Shown: positions 27,266-36,157 of the stretch, piece after piece
Layout: each line of letters begins with the position of its first letter
Numbering within the stretch: the stretch's first letter is position 1
NCBI RefSeq assembly: GCF_014297445.1
Contig: NZ_JACORU010000001.1
Location: 1,364,001 to 1,428,000 of the forward strand
Direction of reading: 5' to 3'
Source of the DNA: Ramlibacter albus
GTDB taxonomy: Bacteria; Pseudomonadota; Gammaproteobacteria; Burkholderiales; Burkholderiaceae_C
DNA: 64,000 bases
Program-made: the position numbers and the translations under genes
The notes under the pieces: generated by a model
Database searches by the model: none
What the model saw: the letters and a program-made list of their open reading frames with translations, nothing else
Told to the model about the DNA's origin: nothing

Positions 27266-29464
27266 CTAGCGCCCCGCCGCCTTGACCTTCAAACGCCACG
27301 CATGCAGCAGCGGCTCGGTGTAGCCCGAGGGCTGCTCCTTGCCCTTGAACACCAGGTCGCGCGCCGCGCGGTACGCGTAGCTCGTGTCCCAGTTGCCGGC
27401 CATCGGCTTGTACAGCGGGTCGCCCGCGTTCTGCTTGTCGACCACGGCCGCCATCCGTCGGAAAGTCTCCTCGACTTGATCGGCGGTCACCACGCCGTGG
27501 TGCAGCCAGTTGGCGATGTGCTGGCTGCTGATGCGCAGCGTGGCACGGTCCTCCATCAGGCCCACGTTGTGGATGTCGGGCACCTTGGAGCAGCCCACGC
27601 CCTGGTCGATCCAGCGCACGACGTAGCCGAGGATGCCCTGGCAGTTGTTGTCCAGCTCCTGCTGGCGCTCCTGCGGCGTCCACTTCGCCTCGGGCACGAC
27701 CGGGATCTGCAGCAGGCCGGCGAGGAGGTTCTCGCGCTCGGTTTCCACGTCCGTCTTCTCGAGTTCCTGCTGCACGGCGAACACGTCCACCTGCAGGTAG
27801 TGCAGCGCGTGCAGCGTCGCGGCCGTGGGCGAGGGCACCCAGGCGGTGTTGGCGCCGGCGCGCGGGTGCGCGATCTTCTGCTCCAGCATCGCGGCCATCA
27901 GGTCCGGCATGGCCCACATGCCCTTGCCGATCTGCGCGCGGCCGCGCAGGCCGCAGTTGAGGCCGACGAGCACGTTGTTCTTCTCGTACGCCTGGATCCA
28001 GGCGCTGCTCTTCATGTCGCCCTTGCGGAACATCGGGCCGGCAAGCATCGCCGTGTGCATCTCGTCGCCCGTGCGGTCGAGGAAACCGGTGTTGATGAAG
28101 GCCACGCGCGGCGCCGCGGCGGCGATGCACGCCTGCAGGTTCACGCTGGTGCGGCGCTCCTCGTCCATGATCCCCAGCTTGACGGTGTTCTCCGGCAGGC
28201 CGAGCAGCTGCTCGACGCGGCCGAACAGCTCGGAAGCGAAAGCGGCTTCGGCGGGGCCGTGCATCTTGGGCTTGACGATGTAGATCGAGCCGGTGCGCGA
28301 GTTGCGGATGCCGTTGATGCCGTGGCCTTTGAGGTCGTGCACGGCGATCGCGGTCGTGATGACCGCGTCCATGATCCCCTCGGGGATTTCCTTCCCGCCG
28401 CCCCACAGGATCGCGGGGTTGGTCATCAGGTGGCCCACGTTGCGCACGAAGAGCAGCGAGCGGCCATGCAGGCGCACTTCGCCCTTGCCGTCGGCCGCTT
28501 TGTAGATGCGGTCCGCGTTCAGGCCGCGCGTGAAGGTGCGGCCACCCTTGCTCACCTCCTCGGTCAGGTCGCCCTTGAGGATGCCGAGCCAGTTGCGGTA
28601 CGCGAGCAGCTTGTCCTCGGCGTCCACGGCGGCGATGGAGTCTTCGAGGTCGAGGATGGTGGAGAGCGCGGCTTCCACCACCACGTCGCTCACACCCGCG
28701 GCGTCGGTCGCGCCGATGGCGCTCTTGCGGTCGATCTGGATGTCGAGGTGCAGGCCGTGGTGCTTCAGCAGCACTGAAGAGGGCGCCGCCGCGTCGCCTT
28801 GGTAGCCGACGAATTTCGCGGCGTCCTTCAGGCCGGTGGATGCACCGCCCTTCAATGCCACCACGAGCTGGCCGCCTTCGACCTTGTACGCCGTCGCATC
28901 GCGATGCGAGCCCTGCGCGAGCGGCACGGACTGGTCCAGCACGTTGCGGGCGTAGTCGATGACCTTCTGGCCGCGCACTTCGTTGTAGCCCGGGCCCTTC
29001 TGCGCGCCATCGGTCTCCGGGATGACGTCGGTGCCATACAGCGCGTCATAGAGCGAGCCCCAGCGCGCGTTCGCGGCGTTGAGCGCGTAGCGAGCGTTCA
29101 GGATGGGCACCACGAGTTGCGGGCCCGCTTGCAGCGCGAGCTCGGCATCGACGTTCGTCGTCGTGGCCTTCGCGCCCTTCGGGTGCGGTGCGAGGTAGCC
29201 GATGTTCTCGAGGAAGCCGCGGTACGCAGCCATGTCGCGGATCGGGCCGGGCGTGGACTTGTGCCACGTGTCCAGCGCCGCCTGCAGCCGGTCACGCTCC
29301 GCGAGCAGGGCCTCGTTCTTTGGCGCCAGGTCGGCGACGATCGCGTCGAAGCCCTTCCAGAATGCGGCGCTGTCCACGCCGGTGCCTGGCAGCACTTGCG
29401 TGTCGATGAAGTCCTTCAGGGCGCTGTCCACCTTCAGGCCGTGAATGTCGGTGCGTTGGCTCAT
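27266..29464 (-). CDS. glcB: malate synthase G
   Basis: The 732-aa enzyme condenses glyoxylate with acetyl-CoA to give malate. It shows the Mg-binding [12 protein letters not shown], the Arg-containing [15 protein letters not shown], and the catalytic Asp block [16 protein letters not shown], in family order and length. GAGGA precedes the start at 29464. It lies 18 nt downstream of a 2-haloacid dehalogenase gene on the same strand, which suggests joint use of C2 acids (glycolate/glyoxylate). Confidence 0.96.
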   Translation of the reverse strand: MSQRTDIHGLKVDSALKDFIDTQVLPGTGVDSAAFWKGFDAIVADLAPKNEALLAERDRLQAALDTWHKSTPGPIRDMAAYRGFLENIGYLAPHPKGAKATTTNVDAELALQAGPQLVVPILNARYALNAANARWGSLYDALYGTDVIPETDGAQKGPGYNEVRGQKVIDYARNVLDQSVPLAQGSHRDATAYKVEGGQLVVALKGGASTGLKDAAKFVGYQGDAAAPSSVLLKHHGLHLDIQIDRKSAIGATDAAGVSDVVVEAALSTILDLEDSIAAVDAEDKLLAYRNWLGILKGDLTEEVSKGGRTFTRGLNADRIYKAADGKGEVRLHGRSLLFVRNVGHLMTNPAILWGGGKEIPEGIMDAVITTAIAVHDLKGHGINGIRNSRTGSIYIVKPKMHGPAEAAFASELFGRVEQLLGLPENTVKLGIMDEERRTSVNLQACIAAAAPRVAFINTGFLDRTGDEMHTAMLAGPMFRKGDMKSSAWIQAYEKNNVLVGLNCGLRGRAQIGKGMWAMPDLMAAMLEQKIAHPRAGANTAWVPSPTAATLHALHYLQVDVFAVQQELEKTDVETERENLLAGLLQIPVVPEAKWTPQERQQELDNNCQGILGYVVRWIDQGVGCSKVPDIHNVGLMEDRATLRISSQHIANWLHHGVVTADQVEETFRRMAAVVDKQNAGDPLYKPMAGNWDTSYAYRAARDLVFKGKEQPSGYTEPLLHAWRLKVKAAGR

Positions 29465-29482
29465 GTTGTTTTTCCTCGAGGA

Positions 29483-30160
29483 TCAAAAGAAAGAAAGCAC
29501 GTCGCGCAGCGTACTGCCGGTGCGTGTGGGTTCGGTGCCCAGCTCCTCGAACGGCAGCTGGTAGCGGTTGACCCACAGCGTGCGGTAGCCGAACCAGGTC
29601 GCGGCCAGCGCGTCCCAGCCGTTGCAGCTGACGAACAGGATCTGCGACGGCGCAAGGCCGGTGGCGTCGGGGCCGAGCTGGTACGCGTCCGGGTGCGTCT
29701 TGTACTTGCGCACGGTGTCCACCGAGAGCACGTGATCGAGGAGCTCCTCGAGCCCGGCGCTGCGCACCGCGATGCCCAGCATCTCCGGGTCGCCGTTCGA
29801 GAGGATGCCGGTGACGACACGCTTGTCCTTCAGCGCCTGCAGCACCTCGCGGTTCTCGGGGAAGGCCGAGAGGTGGCGGTACTGGTTCATCAGCCGCTCT
29901 TCGTGCGCCGGGGTGAGCTCCACACCCAGCTTCCGGCACGCGTAGCGCAGGCCCGCGCGCGTCAGCTCCCAGAACGGCTTGTAGTGCGCGCCGTGGTTGC
30001 TGGTGGTGACCAGGCGCGTGTACTCGATCTGCTTGTCGCGCCACAGCACGGACAGGGCCGCGCCGTGGCCGGGGAACAGCTGCTCCGCGAGCAGGCCGAC
30101 GCTGTACACGTCGAAGAGCGTGCCGTACGCGTCGAATAGAACCGCCTTGGGTTTCTCCAT
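29483..30160 (-). CDS. haloacid dehalogenase type II
   Basis: The 225-aa HAD-superfamily hydrolase carries the type II 2-haloacid dehalogenase features: nucleophile Asp10 in VLFDAYGTLFDVYS, Ser-Asn in ILSNGDPEML, Lys in VRKYKTHPDAYQLG, and VSCNGWDALAATWFG. It would hydrolyse L-2-haloacids with inversion (for example chloroacetate to glycolate). It lies 18 nt upstream of glcB and is probably transcribed with it. Confidence 0.88.
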   Translation of the reverse strand: MEKPKAVLFDAYGTLFDVYSVGLLAEQLFPGHGAALSVLWRDKQIEYTRLVTTSNHGAHYKPFWELTRAGLRYACRKLGVELTPAHEERLMNQYRHLSAFPENREVLQALKDKRVVTGILSNGDPEMLGIAVRSAGLEELLDHVLSVDTVRKYKTHPDAYQLGPDATGLAPSQILFVSCNGWDALAATWFGYRTLWVNRYQLPFEELGTEPTRTGSTLRDVLSFF

Positions 30161-30242
30161 GGCGGCACTTTATTCCGAACTCAGGCTGCCATTAAGTGCC
30201 TGGAAATCGAAGAATTGATGACTTGGATGCGGGTAATCGGGC

Positions 30243-31223
30243 TCAGAACCCGAAAACCCGCTGCGCGTTCGACCCCCGGATCGCTTTGCACTGCGCCTCC
30301 GGCAACGCGGCCGTGTTGGCGAACGCGCCCTTGGTGTCGTGCACCCAGTGCGGCCAGTCGGTGCCGAACATCACGTGCTCGGGCCCCACGATCTCGATCA
30401 GGTACTTCAGCGGCCGCAGGTCGTACGTGATGCTGTCGTAATAGATGTGGCGCAGGTAGTCGGTGGGCTTGCGCTTCATCTGGCGGCGCTGGGGCAGTTC
30501 GACCTCGTCGCCCTTCTCGAACCGGCCGACAAGGTAGGGCAGCGTGCCGCCGCCATGCGACGCGATGATCTTGAGGTTCGGGTACGTGTCGAAGAAGCCT
30601 TCGAAGATCATCCGCGTGATCGCGAGCGTGGTGTCGAACATGAAGCCCACGGACCAGCTCAGGTCGAACTTGGTCATGTCCATGAAGTCCACGCCCGGCG
30701 GGTCCGTGGGGTGAACCAGCACCGGCAGCTTGCGGTCGTCGATGGCCTTCCACACGGGCGCGAACATCGGGTCGGTGAGGCTCTTGCCCGCCACGTTGGC
30801 CAGCACCATCACGCCCACCGCGCCCTTTGAGCAGGAACGCTCCAGCTCTTCCACGGCGCGCTGCGGGTATTCCCAGGGCAGCGACGCGAACCAGCGGATG
30901 CGGTCGGGGAAGCGCGATTGCGCGTCGGCGACGTTGTCGTTGGCTTCGCGCGCGGCCATCACGCTGACCTCCTCGCCGCCCCAGTACACGTTCGGGCAGG
31001 TGAGGGAAACCACCGAGACGTCGATCTTCGCGGCGTCCATGTGCGCGATGCGCAGGTCCCAGTCGAAGTGGCCTTTCTGCGGGATCACCACGGGCGTGTC
31101 GCCGCGGAAGACTTCGCGCTGGCCGTCGGGCCGCGTCTTGACGTTGTAGATGCCGCTTTTTTCCTGGAGCAGCTGCAGCCACTTCGCGGTGAACATGTGG
31201 GTGTGGACGTCGATCACTGTCAT
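30243..31223 (-). CDS. amidohydrolase family protein (ACMSD-like)
   Basis: The 326-aa metal-dependent hydrolase or decarboxylase of the amidohydrolase-2 group has the metal ligands in IDVHTHMF at the N-terminus, a His in LPVLVHPTDPPG, IIASHGGGTLPYLVGR, and the C-terminal Asp in MFGTDWPHW. This matches aminocarboxymuconate-semialdehyde-decarboxylase-like enzymes of aromatic degradation; the substrate is not known. The start at 31223 (MTVIDVHTH) lies beside a palindromic operator candidate; an alternative start at 31232 would lie inside that palindrome. Confidence 0.85.
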   Translation of the reverse strand: MTVIDVHTHMFTAKWLQLLQEKSGIYNVKTRPDGQREVFRGDTPVVIPQKGHFDWDLRIAHMDAAKIDVSVVSLTCPNVYWGGEEVSVMAAREANDNVADAQSRFPDRIRWFASLPWEYPQRAVEELERSCSKGAVGVMVLANVAGKSLTDPMFAPVWKAIDDRKLPVLVHPTDPPGVDFMDMTKFDLSWSVGFMFDTTLAITRMIFEGFFDTYPNLKIIASHGGGTLPYLVGRFEKGDEVELPQRRQMKRKPTDYLRHIYYDSITYDLRPLKYLIEIVGPEHVMFGTDWPHWVHDTKGAFANTAALPEAQCKAIRGSNAQRVFGF

Positions 31224-31224
31224 G

Positions 31225-31238
31225 ATTAGCATGCTAAT
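31225..31238. promoter_or_regulatory. 14-bp palindromic operator between amidohydrolase and TctC genes
   Basis: ATTAGCATGCTAAT, a perfect AT-rich palindrome in GC-rich DNA. It overlaps a plus-strand TAATAG (31235-31240) and a minus-strand TATTAG (31239-31234), which can serve as -10 boxes of the two divergent genes. It is the right size and place for a MarR- or similar winged-helix repressor. No regulator gene lies next to it. Confidence 0.5.
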
Positions 31239-31274
31239 AGAAGCACCTTTTCGAGGACACAGGAGACAACCCGC

Positions 31275-32225
31275 ATGAAACGCCGTACCTTCGCCGCGCT
31301 GGCCGCGGCTTCGCTCGCCGCGCCCGCGGCCCTTGCGCAGGACCGCACGATCAAGATCTGGGTGGGCTTCCCGCCCGGCGGCTCGGCCGACGTGATCGCG
31401 CGCCTGCTCGCCGAGAAGATGCGCGCGTCGCTCGGCCAGAACGTCATCGTGGACAACAAGCCGGGTGCCGCCGGGCGCCTCGTCCTCGGCGAACTCAAGC
31501 GCATGCCGCCGGACGGCCAGAACTTCGTGCTCTCGCCCTCCGGCGCGATGGTGATCGCGCCGCACCTCTACAAGCTGGAGTACGACCCGGTGAAGGATTT
31601 CACGCCGGTGTCGCGCATCGTGACCTTCGACTTCGCGATCACCGCGGGCCCGGGTGCGCAGGGCAACGACCTCAAGTCCGTGCTCGCGTGGATGAAAGCC
31701 AACCCCGCAAAGGCCAACTACGCCACCTCGGGCGCGGGCACCGTGCCGCACTTCGCCGGCCAGCTGCTGTCGCAGGCGGCCGGCGTGCCGCTCACGCACG
31801 TCGCGTATCGCGGCGGCGCGCCCGCGGCGCAGGACCTGATCGGCGGGCAGGTGCCGCTGATGGTGGACACGGCCTCCGAGACCATCGAGCACCACAAGGC
31901 CGGCAAGGTGCGCATCCTCGCCGTTACCGGCGAGCAGCGTTCGAAGGCGCTGCCCGACGTCCCGACGCTCAAGGAGATCGGCATCAACACGGCGGCCGAT
32001 GCCTTCTTCGGCCTGTACGGCCCGCCCGGCCTGCCGACGGACATCGTCAACCGCATGGACCGCGCGGTGAGCGACGCGCTGAAGGACCCGGCGGTGCAGG
32101 ACCGCATCTACGGCTTCGGCCTCGTGCCGAACCACGCGAACGCGGCGGAGCTTGCAGCCACGCAGGTCGCTCACCTCAAGCGCTGGGAGCAGCCGATCAA
32201 ACAGTCGGGCTTCAAGGCCGAGTGA
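31275..32225 (+). CDS. tripartite tricarboxylate transporter substrate-binding protein (Bug/TctC family)
   Basis: The 316-aa protein starts with a Tat-like signal (MKRRTFAALAAASLAAPAAL) cleaved after ALA-Q, then IKIWVGFPPGGSADVIARLLAEKM, the TctC/Bug signature. The mature protein binds carboxylate solutes in the periplasm. No TctA/TctB membrane genes adjoin it, as usual for the expanded Bug family of Burkholderiales. AGGAG (31261-31265) precedes the ATG. It is divergent from the amidohydrolase, so its ligand may relate to that enzyme's pathway. Confidence 0.92.
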   Translation: MKRRTFAALAAASLAAPAALAQDRTIKIWVGFPPGGSADVIARLLAEKMRASLGQNVIVDNKPGAAGRLVLGELKRMPPDGQNFVLSPSGAMVIAPHLYKLEYDPVKDFTPVSRIVTFDFAITAGPGAQGNDLKSVLAWMKANPAKANYATSGAGTVPHFAGQLLSQAAGVPLTHVAYRGGAPAAQDLIGGQVPLMVDTASETIEHHKAGKVRILAVTGEQRSKALPDVPTLKEIGINTAADAFFGLYGPPGLPTDIVNRMDRAVSDALKDPAVQDRIYGFGLVPNHANAAELAATQVAHLKRWEQPIKQSGFKAE

Positions 32226-32233
32226 GCGGATTC

Positions 32234-32257
32234 GGCGCCGCTCTCGGGAGCGGCGCC
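32234..32257 (+). terminator. hairpin after the TctC gene
   Basis: GGCGCCGCTC pairs perfectly with GAGCGGCGCC over a TCGG (UUCG-like) loop, 8 nt after the stop. It is followed by TACATACG, so no T-run; a strong hairpin but not a textbook terminator. Confidence 0.5.
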
Positions 32258-32318
32258 TACATACGCTGTCGTGCGCGGTCAGCGCTTCGGCAGCAAGCTG
32301 CGCGGCAATATCCAACGC

Positions 32319-33140
32319 ATGTTCAAAGCAGTTCTCGGCAAGGCGGTGGTAGCGGGCGCCGCCTTCGCGTTGATCCCGGCTTTCGCCGCCACAAAGCCCG
32401 CTGAAACGGCCAAAGCCGCGTCCCCGGCGGCAAAGGCCGGCCCGGCGGCCGCGAAGACAAAGGGCAAGGCGACGGCCAAGGACAAGGCCACCGCCAAGGC
32501 CGAGAAGGTCGACACCACGCCCGGGCCACTGGCCGACTTCGGCAAGGTGGACGCCTCCGACGACGTGGTGCACGTCGCCAACTGGGTCTCCTACACGCGC
32601 AACAACCGCAACCGCGACTTCGTCGTCATCGACAAGAAGCACGCGCGCATGTACGTGTTCGATGCCAAGGGCAAGCTCAAGAGCGACGCCCCCGTGCTGC
32701 TGGGCAAGGCCGTCGGCGACGACTCGGCGCCGGGCGTCGGCGACAAGCCCTTGTCGCAGCTAAAGGACGAAGAAAAGACCACGCCCGCCGGCCGCTTCCT
32801 CGCCTCGCACGGCCGCAACACGCACGGCGCCGACATCCTGTGGATCGACTACAAGGCCGCCGTGTCGATGCACCGCGTGATCAAGGTGGGCGACGAGAAC
32901 CGGTTCGAACGCCTGGCGTCGCCCGAGATCGACGACAACCGCATCTCCAACGGCTGCGTGAACGTGCCGATCGCGTTCTACAACTCGGTGCTCAAGCCTT
33001 CCGTCGGCAAGAAGGGCGCCTACGTGTACGTGCTGCCCGAGACGCGCTCCGTTCAGAAGGTCTTCGGCTCGTTCGATGTCACAGCCAAGGCGTCCGGGAC
33101 ACAATCGGCGGATGCCAAACCCGCCAGCACCCAGCAGTAA
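32319..33140 (+). CDS. L,D-transpeptidase family protein
   Basis: The 273-aa exported protein has a signal peptide (about 1-23), a 45-residue Ala/Lys-rich linker, and a YkuD-type catalytic domain with FVVIDKKHARMYVFDAKG and the catalytic block SMHRV...RISNGCVNVP, whose Cys is the nucleophile. It would make 3-3 cross-links or attach proteins to peptidoglycan, or act as a periplasmic carboxypeptidase. The last 29 nt overlap the start of the CoA-transferase gene, whose -10-like CACAAT lies inside this gene. Confidence 0.88.
   Translation: MFKAVLGKAVVAGAAFALIPAFAATKPAETAKAASPAAKAGPAAAKTKGKATAKDKATAKAEKVDTTPGPLADFGKVDASDDVVHVANWVSYTRNNRNRDFVVIDKKHARMYVFDAKGKLKSDAPVLLGKAVGDDSAPGVGDKPLSQLKDEEKTTPAGRFLASHGRNTHGADILWIDYKAAVSMHRVIKVGDENRFERLASPEIDDNRISNGCVNVPIAFYNSVLKPSVGKKGAYVYVLPETRSVQKVFGSFDVTAKASGTQSADAKPASTQQ
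33100..33105 (+). promoter_or_regulatory. -10-like hexamer inside the L,D-transpeptidase gene, before the CoA-transferase
   Basis: CACAAT ends 6 nt before the ATG at 33112 with no Shine-Dalgarno; a leaderless transcript is predicted. Confidence 0.35.
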
Positions 33141-34320
33141 ACCACTGCCCTACGAGGGCATCCGCGTCGTCGAGTTCACCCACATGGTCATGGGGCCCAC
33201 CTGTGGCATGGTGCTGGCCGACCTGGGCGCCGAAGTGATCAAGGTAGAGCCGGTGGCCGGCGACAACACGCGGCGGCTGCTCGGCTCCGGCGCGGGCTTC
33301 TACCCGCTCTTCAACCGCAACAAGAAGAGCGTGGCGCTGGACCTGCAGCAGGCCGAAGGCCGCGAGGCGGTGCTCAAGCTGATCGCCACCGCGGACATCG
33401 TGAGCGAGAACTTCAAGCCCGGCACGATGAAGAAGCTGGGGCTGGACTACGCCGCGCTCTCGAAATTGAACGAGCGGCTCATCTACGTCAGCCACAAGGG
33501 CTTCCTGCCCGGCCCGTACGACCACCGCACGGCGCTGGACGAGGTGGTGCAGATGATGGGCGGCCTCGCGTACATGACGGGCCGCCCCGGCGACCCGCTG
33601 CGCGCGGGCACCAGCGTCAACGACATCATGGGCGGCATGTTCGGCGCGATCGGCGCGATGGCGGCGCTCGCGCAGCGCGAGAAGACGGGCCGCGGCCAGG
33701 AGGTGCAGAGCGCGCTCTTCGAGAACAACGTGTTCCTCGTCGCGCAGCACATGATGCAGTTCGCCGTCACTGGGAAGGCGGCCGACCCGATGCCCGCGCG
33801 CATTTCCGCGTGGGCGATCTACGACGTGTTCACGGTCAAGGACAACGAGCAGATCTTCCTGGCCGTGGTGAGCGACACGCAGTGGGCGATCTTCTGCGAG
33901 GCCTTCGGGCTGGACGACCTGCGCGCGGACTCGCGCCTCGGGACGAACAACGACCGCGTCCGCGCGCGCGAGTGGCTGCTGCCGCAATTGCGTTCGCGCT
34001 TGGCCGACCACAGTGCGTCGGAACTGGCGGAGATCTTCGAGAAGAACGGGCTGCCCTTCGCGCCGATCACGCGGCCGCAGGACCTGTTCGACGACCCGCA
34101 CCTCAATGGCACCGGCGGGCTCGCGCCCATGACCTTGCCGGACGGCCGCGAAACCAAGGTGCCGTTGCTGCCGCTGATGCTCGATGGCGAGCGCCCGGGC
34201 CTGCGTGCGCATCCGCCGAAGCTGGGTGAGCACACGTGGGAGTTGCTGCGCAGCGTGGGCTACACGGACGCCCAATTGGAAGCGCTCGCAGCGAGAGGCG
34301 TGCTGCCACGCAGGGCTTGA
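33112..34320 (+). CDS. family III CoA-transferase (CaiB/BaiF)
   Basis: The 402-aa CaiB/BaiF-type acyl-CoA transferase shows YEGIRVVEFTHMVMGPTCGMVLADLGAEV (given in part), VIKVEP, NRNKKSVALDL and the catalytic Asp in TSVNDIMGGMFG. It moves CoA between carboxylic acids; the substrate pair is unknown. It overlaps the preceding gene by 29 nt. Its last codons and stop are made by a short palindromic repeat (34311-34376). Confidence 0.9.
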   Translation: MPNPPAPSSKPLPYEGIRVVEFTHMVMGPTCGMVLADLGAEVIKVEPVAGDNTRRLLGSGAGFYPLFNRNKKSVALDLQQAEGREAVLKLIATADIVSENFKPGTMKKLGLDYAALSKLNERLIYVSHKGFLPGPYDHRTALDEVVQMMGGLAYMTGRPGDPLRAGTSVNDIMGGMFGAIGAMAALAQREKTGRGQEVQSALFENNVFLVAQHMMQFAVTGKAADPMPARISAWAIYDVFTVKDNEQIFLAVVSDTQWAIFCEAFGLDDLRADSRLGTNNDRVRAREWLLPQLRSRLADHSASELAEIFEKNGLPFAPITRPQDLFDDPHLNGTGGLAPMTLPDGRETKVPLLPLMLDGERPGLRAHPPKLGEHTWELLRSVGYTDAQLEALAARGVLPRRA

Positions 34321-34376
34321 CCCGGGGTCCATGGCGGCTGGCACACTCTGGATGCCGGATCGAGTCCGGCATGACA
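34311..34376. repeat. paired palindromic REP-like element
   Basis: The right unit has TGCCGGA (34353-34359), a TCGAG loop and TCCGGCA (34365-34371), ending ATGAC. The left unit (GGGCTTGACCCGG region, 34313-34326) is a degenerate inverted copy. The same TCGAG-loop unit recurs at 48868-48894. The left unit overlaps the stop codon of the CoA-transferase; the right unit ends 10 nt before the LysR GTG. Confidence 0.6.
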
Positions 34377-34386
34377 ATGCCACGCT

Positions 34387-35298
34387 GTGGACAAGCTCAA
34401 GCAGCTCGAATCCTTCGTCTCCGTCGCCACCCGCGGCAGCCTGACCGCGGCCGCCAACGCCGAGGGCGTGGCGCCCGCGATCATGGGCCGGCGCCTCGAC
34501 GCGCTGGAGGAGCGCCTCGGCGTGAAGCTGCTGGTGCGCACCACGCGCCGCATCACGCTCACGCACGAAGGCAGCGCCTTCCTCGAAGACTGCCAGCGCC
34601 TGCTGGCCGATCTCGCCAATGCGGAAGCGAGCGTGAGTGCGGGCGGCGTCAAGGCGAGCGGCCACTTGCGCGTCACCGCGCCCGCAGGCTTCGGCCGGCG
34701 CCATGTCGCGCCGCTCGTCCCGAAGTTCCGCGACCTGCATTCGGATGTCACGGTGTCGCTCAACCTGAGTGACCGCGTGGTGGACCTCGCGGGCGAAGGC
34801 TACGACTGCGCCGTGCGCGTCGGCGATTTCCCCGACTCGTCGCTCGTGAGCGTGCGCCTCGCGGACAACCGCCGCCTGTGCGTGGCCACGCCTTCGTACC
34901 TGCAGCGACGCGGCACGCCGAAACACCCCAACGAGCTGGGCCTGCACGACTGCCTCACGCTATCCAGTGAGGCATCGCAAACCAGGGGATGGGCCTTCAA
35001 AGTCCCGGGCAAGGAAGAAGTCCTGCACATCAAGCCCGCCGGCCCGCTCGACTGCTCCGACGGCCAGGTGCTGCACGACTGGTGCCTGCGCGGCATCGGC
35101 ATCGCATGGCGCAGCACGTGGGAGGTGCAGCAGGACATCGCGGCCGGCCGGCTGGTGGAGGTGCTGGCAGAATACGCCGCGCCCGCGAACGGCATCTACG
35201 CCGTGTTCCCGCAGCGCAAGCACCTGCCGCTGCGCGTGCGCCTGTGGATCGACTTCCTCAAGCACAACTACGCGCAGCCGGACTTCTGGAAGACGTAA
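34387..35298 (+). CDS. LysR-type transcriptional regulator
   Basis: The 303-aa LysR regulator (CrgA-like subgroup) has an N-terminal winged helix (about 1-62: SVATRGSLTAAANAEGVAP) and a substrate-binding domain (about 90-295) with HLRVTAPAGFGRRHV. The start is GTG at 34387. It follows the CoA-transferase on the same strand and precedes a DUF2214 gene by 14 nt; there is no divergent partner, so the target is not evident. Promoter space upstream is occupied by the REP-like repeat. Confidence 0.9.
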   Translation: MDKLKQLESFVSVATRGSLTAAANAEGVAPAIMGRRLDALEERLGVKLLVRTTRRITLTHEGSAFLEDCQRLLADLANAEASVSAGGVKASGHLRVTAPAGFGRRHVAPLVPKFRDLHSDVTVSLNLSDRVVDLAGEGYDCAVRVGDFPDSSLVSVRLADNRRLCVATPSYLQRRGTPKHPNELGLHDCLTLSSEASQTRGWAFKVPGKEEVLHIKPAGPLDCSDGQVLHDWCLRGIGIAWRSTWEVQQDIAAGRLVEVLAEYAAPANGIYAVFPQRKHLPLRVRLWIDFLKHNYAQPDFWKT

Positions 35299-35312
35299 AG
35301 GACCCATCCGAC

Positions 35313-35765
35313 ATGACGCAGGAAGCCCTGCTGGCCTACGCGCACATCCTGGCCATCTTCACCATGATCGTGTTCCTCACGAGCGAGGCGGCGCTGTGCC
35401 GCAGCGAATGGATGAACGCCACCATCGTCGAGCGGCTGGCGCGCGTCGACATGATCTACGGCATCTCGGCGGGCGCGGTGTTCGTCACGGGGCTCGCGCG
35501 CGTCTTCCTCGGCGCCAAGGGCGCCGGGTACTACGCGGGCAACCCGCTCTTCTGGACGAAGTTCGGCCTTTTCGCGGCAGTCGGGCTGATCTCGATCGCG
35601 CCGACGCTCGCGTTCATCCGGTGGCGCCGCGCCTTGCGGGCGAGCGGCGGCCTGCCGGACGAAGCCGAGGTCAAGCGCGTGCGCAAGCTGGTGATGGTCC
35701 AGGCGCACATCATCCCTGTCGTGCCGCTGGCCGCGGTTTTCCTCGCCCGCGGCTACGGGAGCTGA
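35313..35765 (+). CDS. DUF2214 family membrane protein
   Basis: The 150-aa integral membrane protein has four hydrophobic segments (about 5-25, 48-66, 82-100 and 125-145). It starts MTQEALLAYAHILAIFTMIV and contains YAGNPLFWTKFGLFAAVGLIS, features of DUF2214. Small four-helix proteins of this type are of unknown function. It lies 14 nt after the LysR stop and ends 4 nt before the convergent PsiF gene. Confidence 0.82.
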   Translation: MTQEALLAYAHILAIFTMIVFLTSEAALCRSEWMNATIVERLARVDMIYGISAGAVFVTGLARVFLGAKGAGYYAGNPLFWTKFGLFAAVGLISIAPTLAFIRWRRALRASGGLPDEAEVKRVRKLVMVQAHIIPVVPLAAVFLARGYGS

Positions 35766-35769
35766 GCCG

Positions 35770-36081
35770 TCAGGCTGCCTTCTTCAGGCACTCGGACATG
35801 AACTTCTTGCGCTCGTCGCCCTTTTTGTCCTTGGCGTCGGCGTTGCAGGTCTTCATCTTTTCCTGCTGGGCCGCCTGCTTGTTCTTCAGGCACTCGGACA
35901 TGAACTTCTTGCGCTCGTCGCCCTTCTTGTCGCCGGCTTCCTTGTTGCAGACGGCCATCTTGGACTGCTGCTTGTTCTCGGCCTTTTCGGCGGCCGGCTT
36001 GGCGGCGCCGGCGTGGCTGGCGGCGTAAACGGGGCCGGCGCAGAACGCGGCAACGGCCAGGATGCCCAGAATCCTCTTCAT
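35770..36081 (-). CDS. psiF: PsiF-repeat periplasmic protein
   Basis: The 103-aa protein has a signal peptide (1-20, ending VYAA) and two copies of the PsiF repeat, each with a Cys pair and KKGDERKKFMSECLK. E. coli PsiF is phosphate-starvation inducible; the biochemical role is unknown. The two repeats are nearly identical at DNA level: a 44-nt identical block at 35780 recurs 102 bp later at 35882, which means recent internal duplication. The ribosome site is doubled (AAGGAGTAAGGAGT). Divergent from argS. Confidence 0.88.
   Translation of the reverse strand: MKRILGILAVAAFCAGPVYAASHAGAAKPAAEKAENKQQSKMAVCNKEAGDKKGDERKKFMSECLKNKQAAQQEKMKTCNADAKDKKGDERKKFMSECLKKAA
35780..35930. repeat. 102-bp-period direct repeat inside psiF
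   Basis: A 44-nt stretch starting at 35780 is repeated identically starting at 35882, with further near-identity beyond one T/C mismatch. The period equals 34 codons, one PsiF repeat. Confidence 0.8.
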
Positions 36082-36145
36082 GCTGTACTCCTTACTCCTT
36101 AGCGGACTTGTTCAGCTAGGGGAGGAGGCAGCATACCCCGGCACG

Positions 36146-36151
36146 TAAAAT
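36146..36151 (+). promoter_or_regulatory. -10 element close to the argS start
   Basis: TAAAAT ends 6 nt before the argS ATG, with no Shine-Dalgarno; a leaderless transcript is predicted. A minus-strand TATGCT (36135-36130) in the same gap suits psiF. Confidence 0.5.
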
Positions 36152-36157
36152 TCGCAA

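Noticed and set aside
30243..32642. 799-codon frame containing the amidohydrolase
   Set aside because: The amidohydrolase begins at MTVIDVHTH (31223). The upstream part is antisense to the TctC gene and crosses its promoter.
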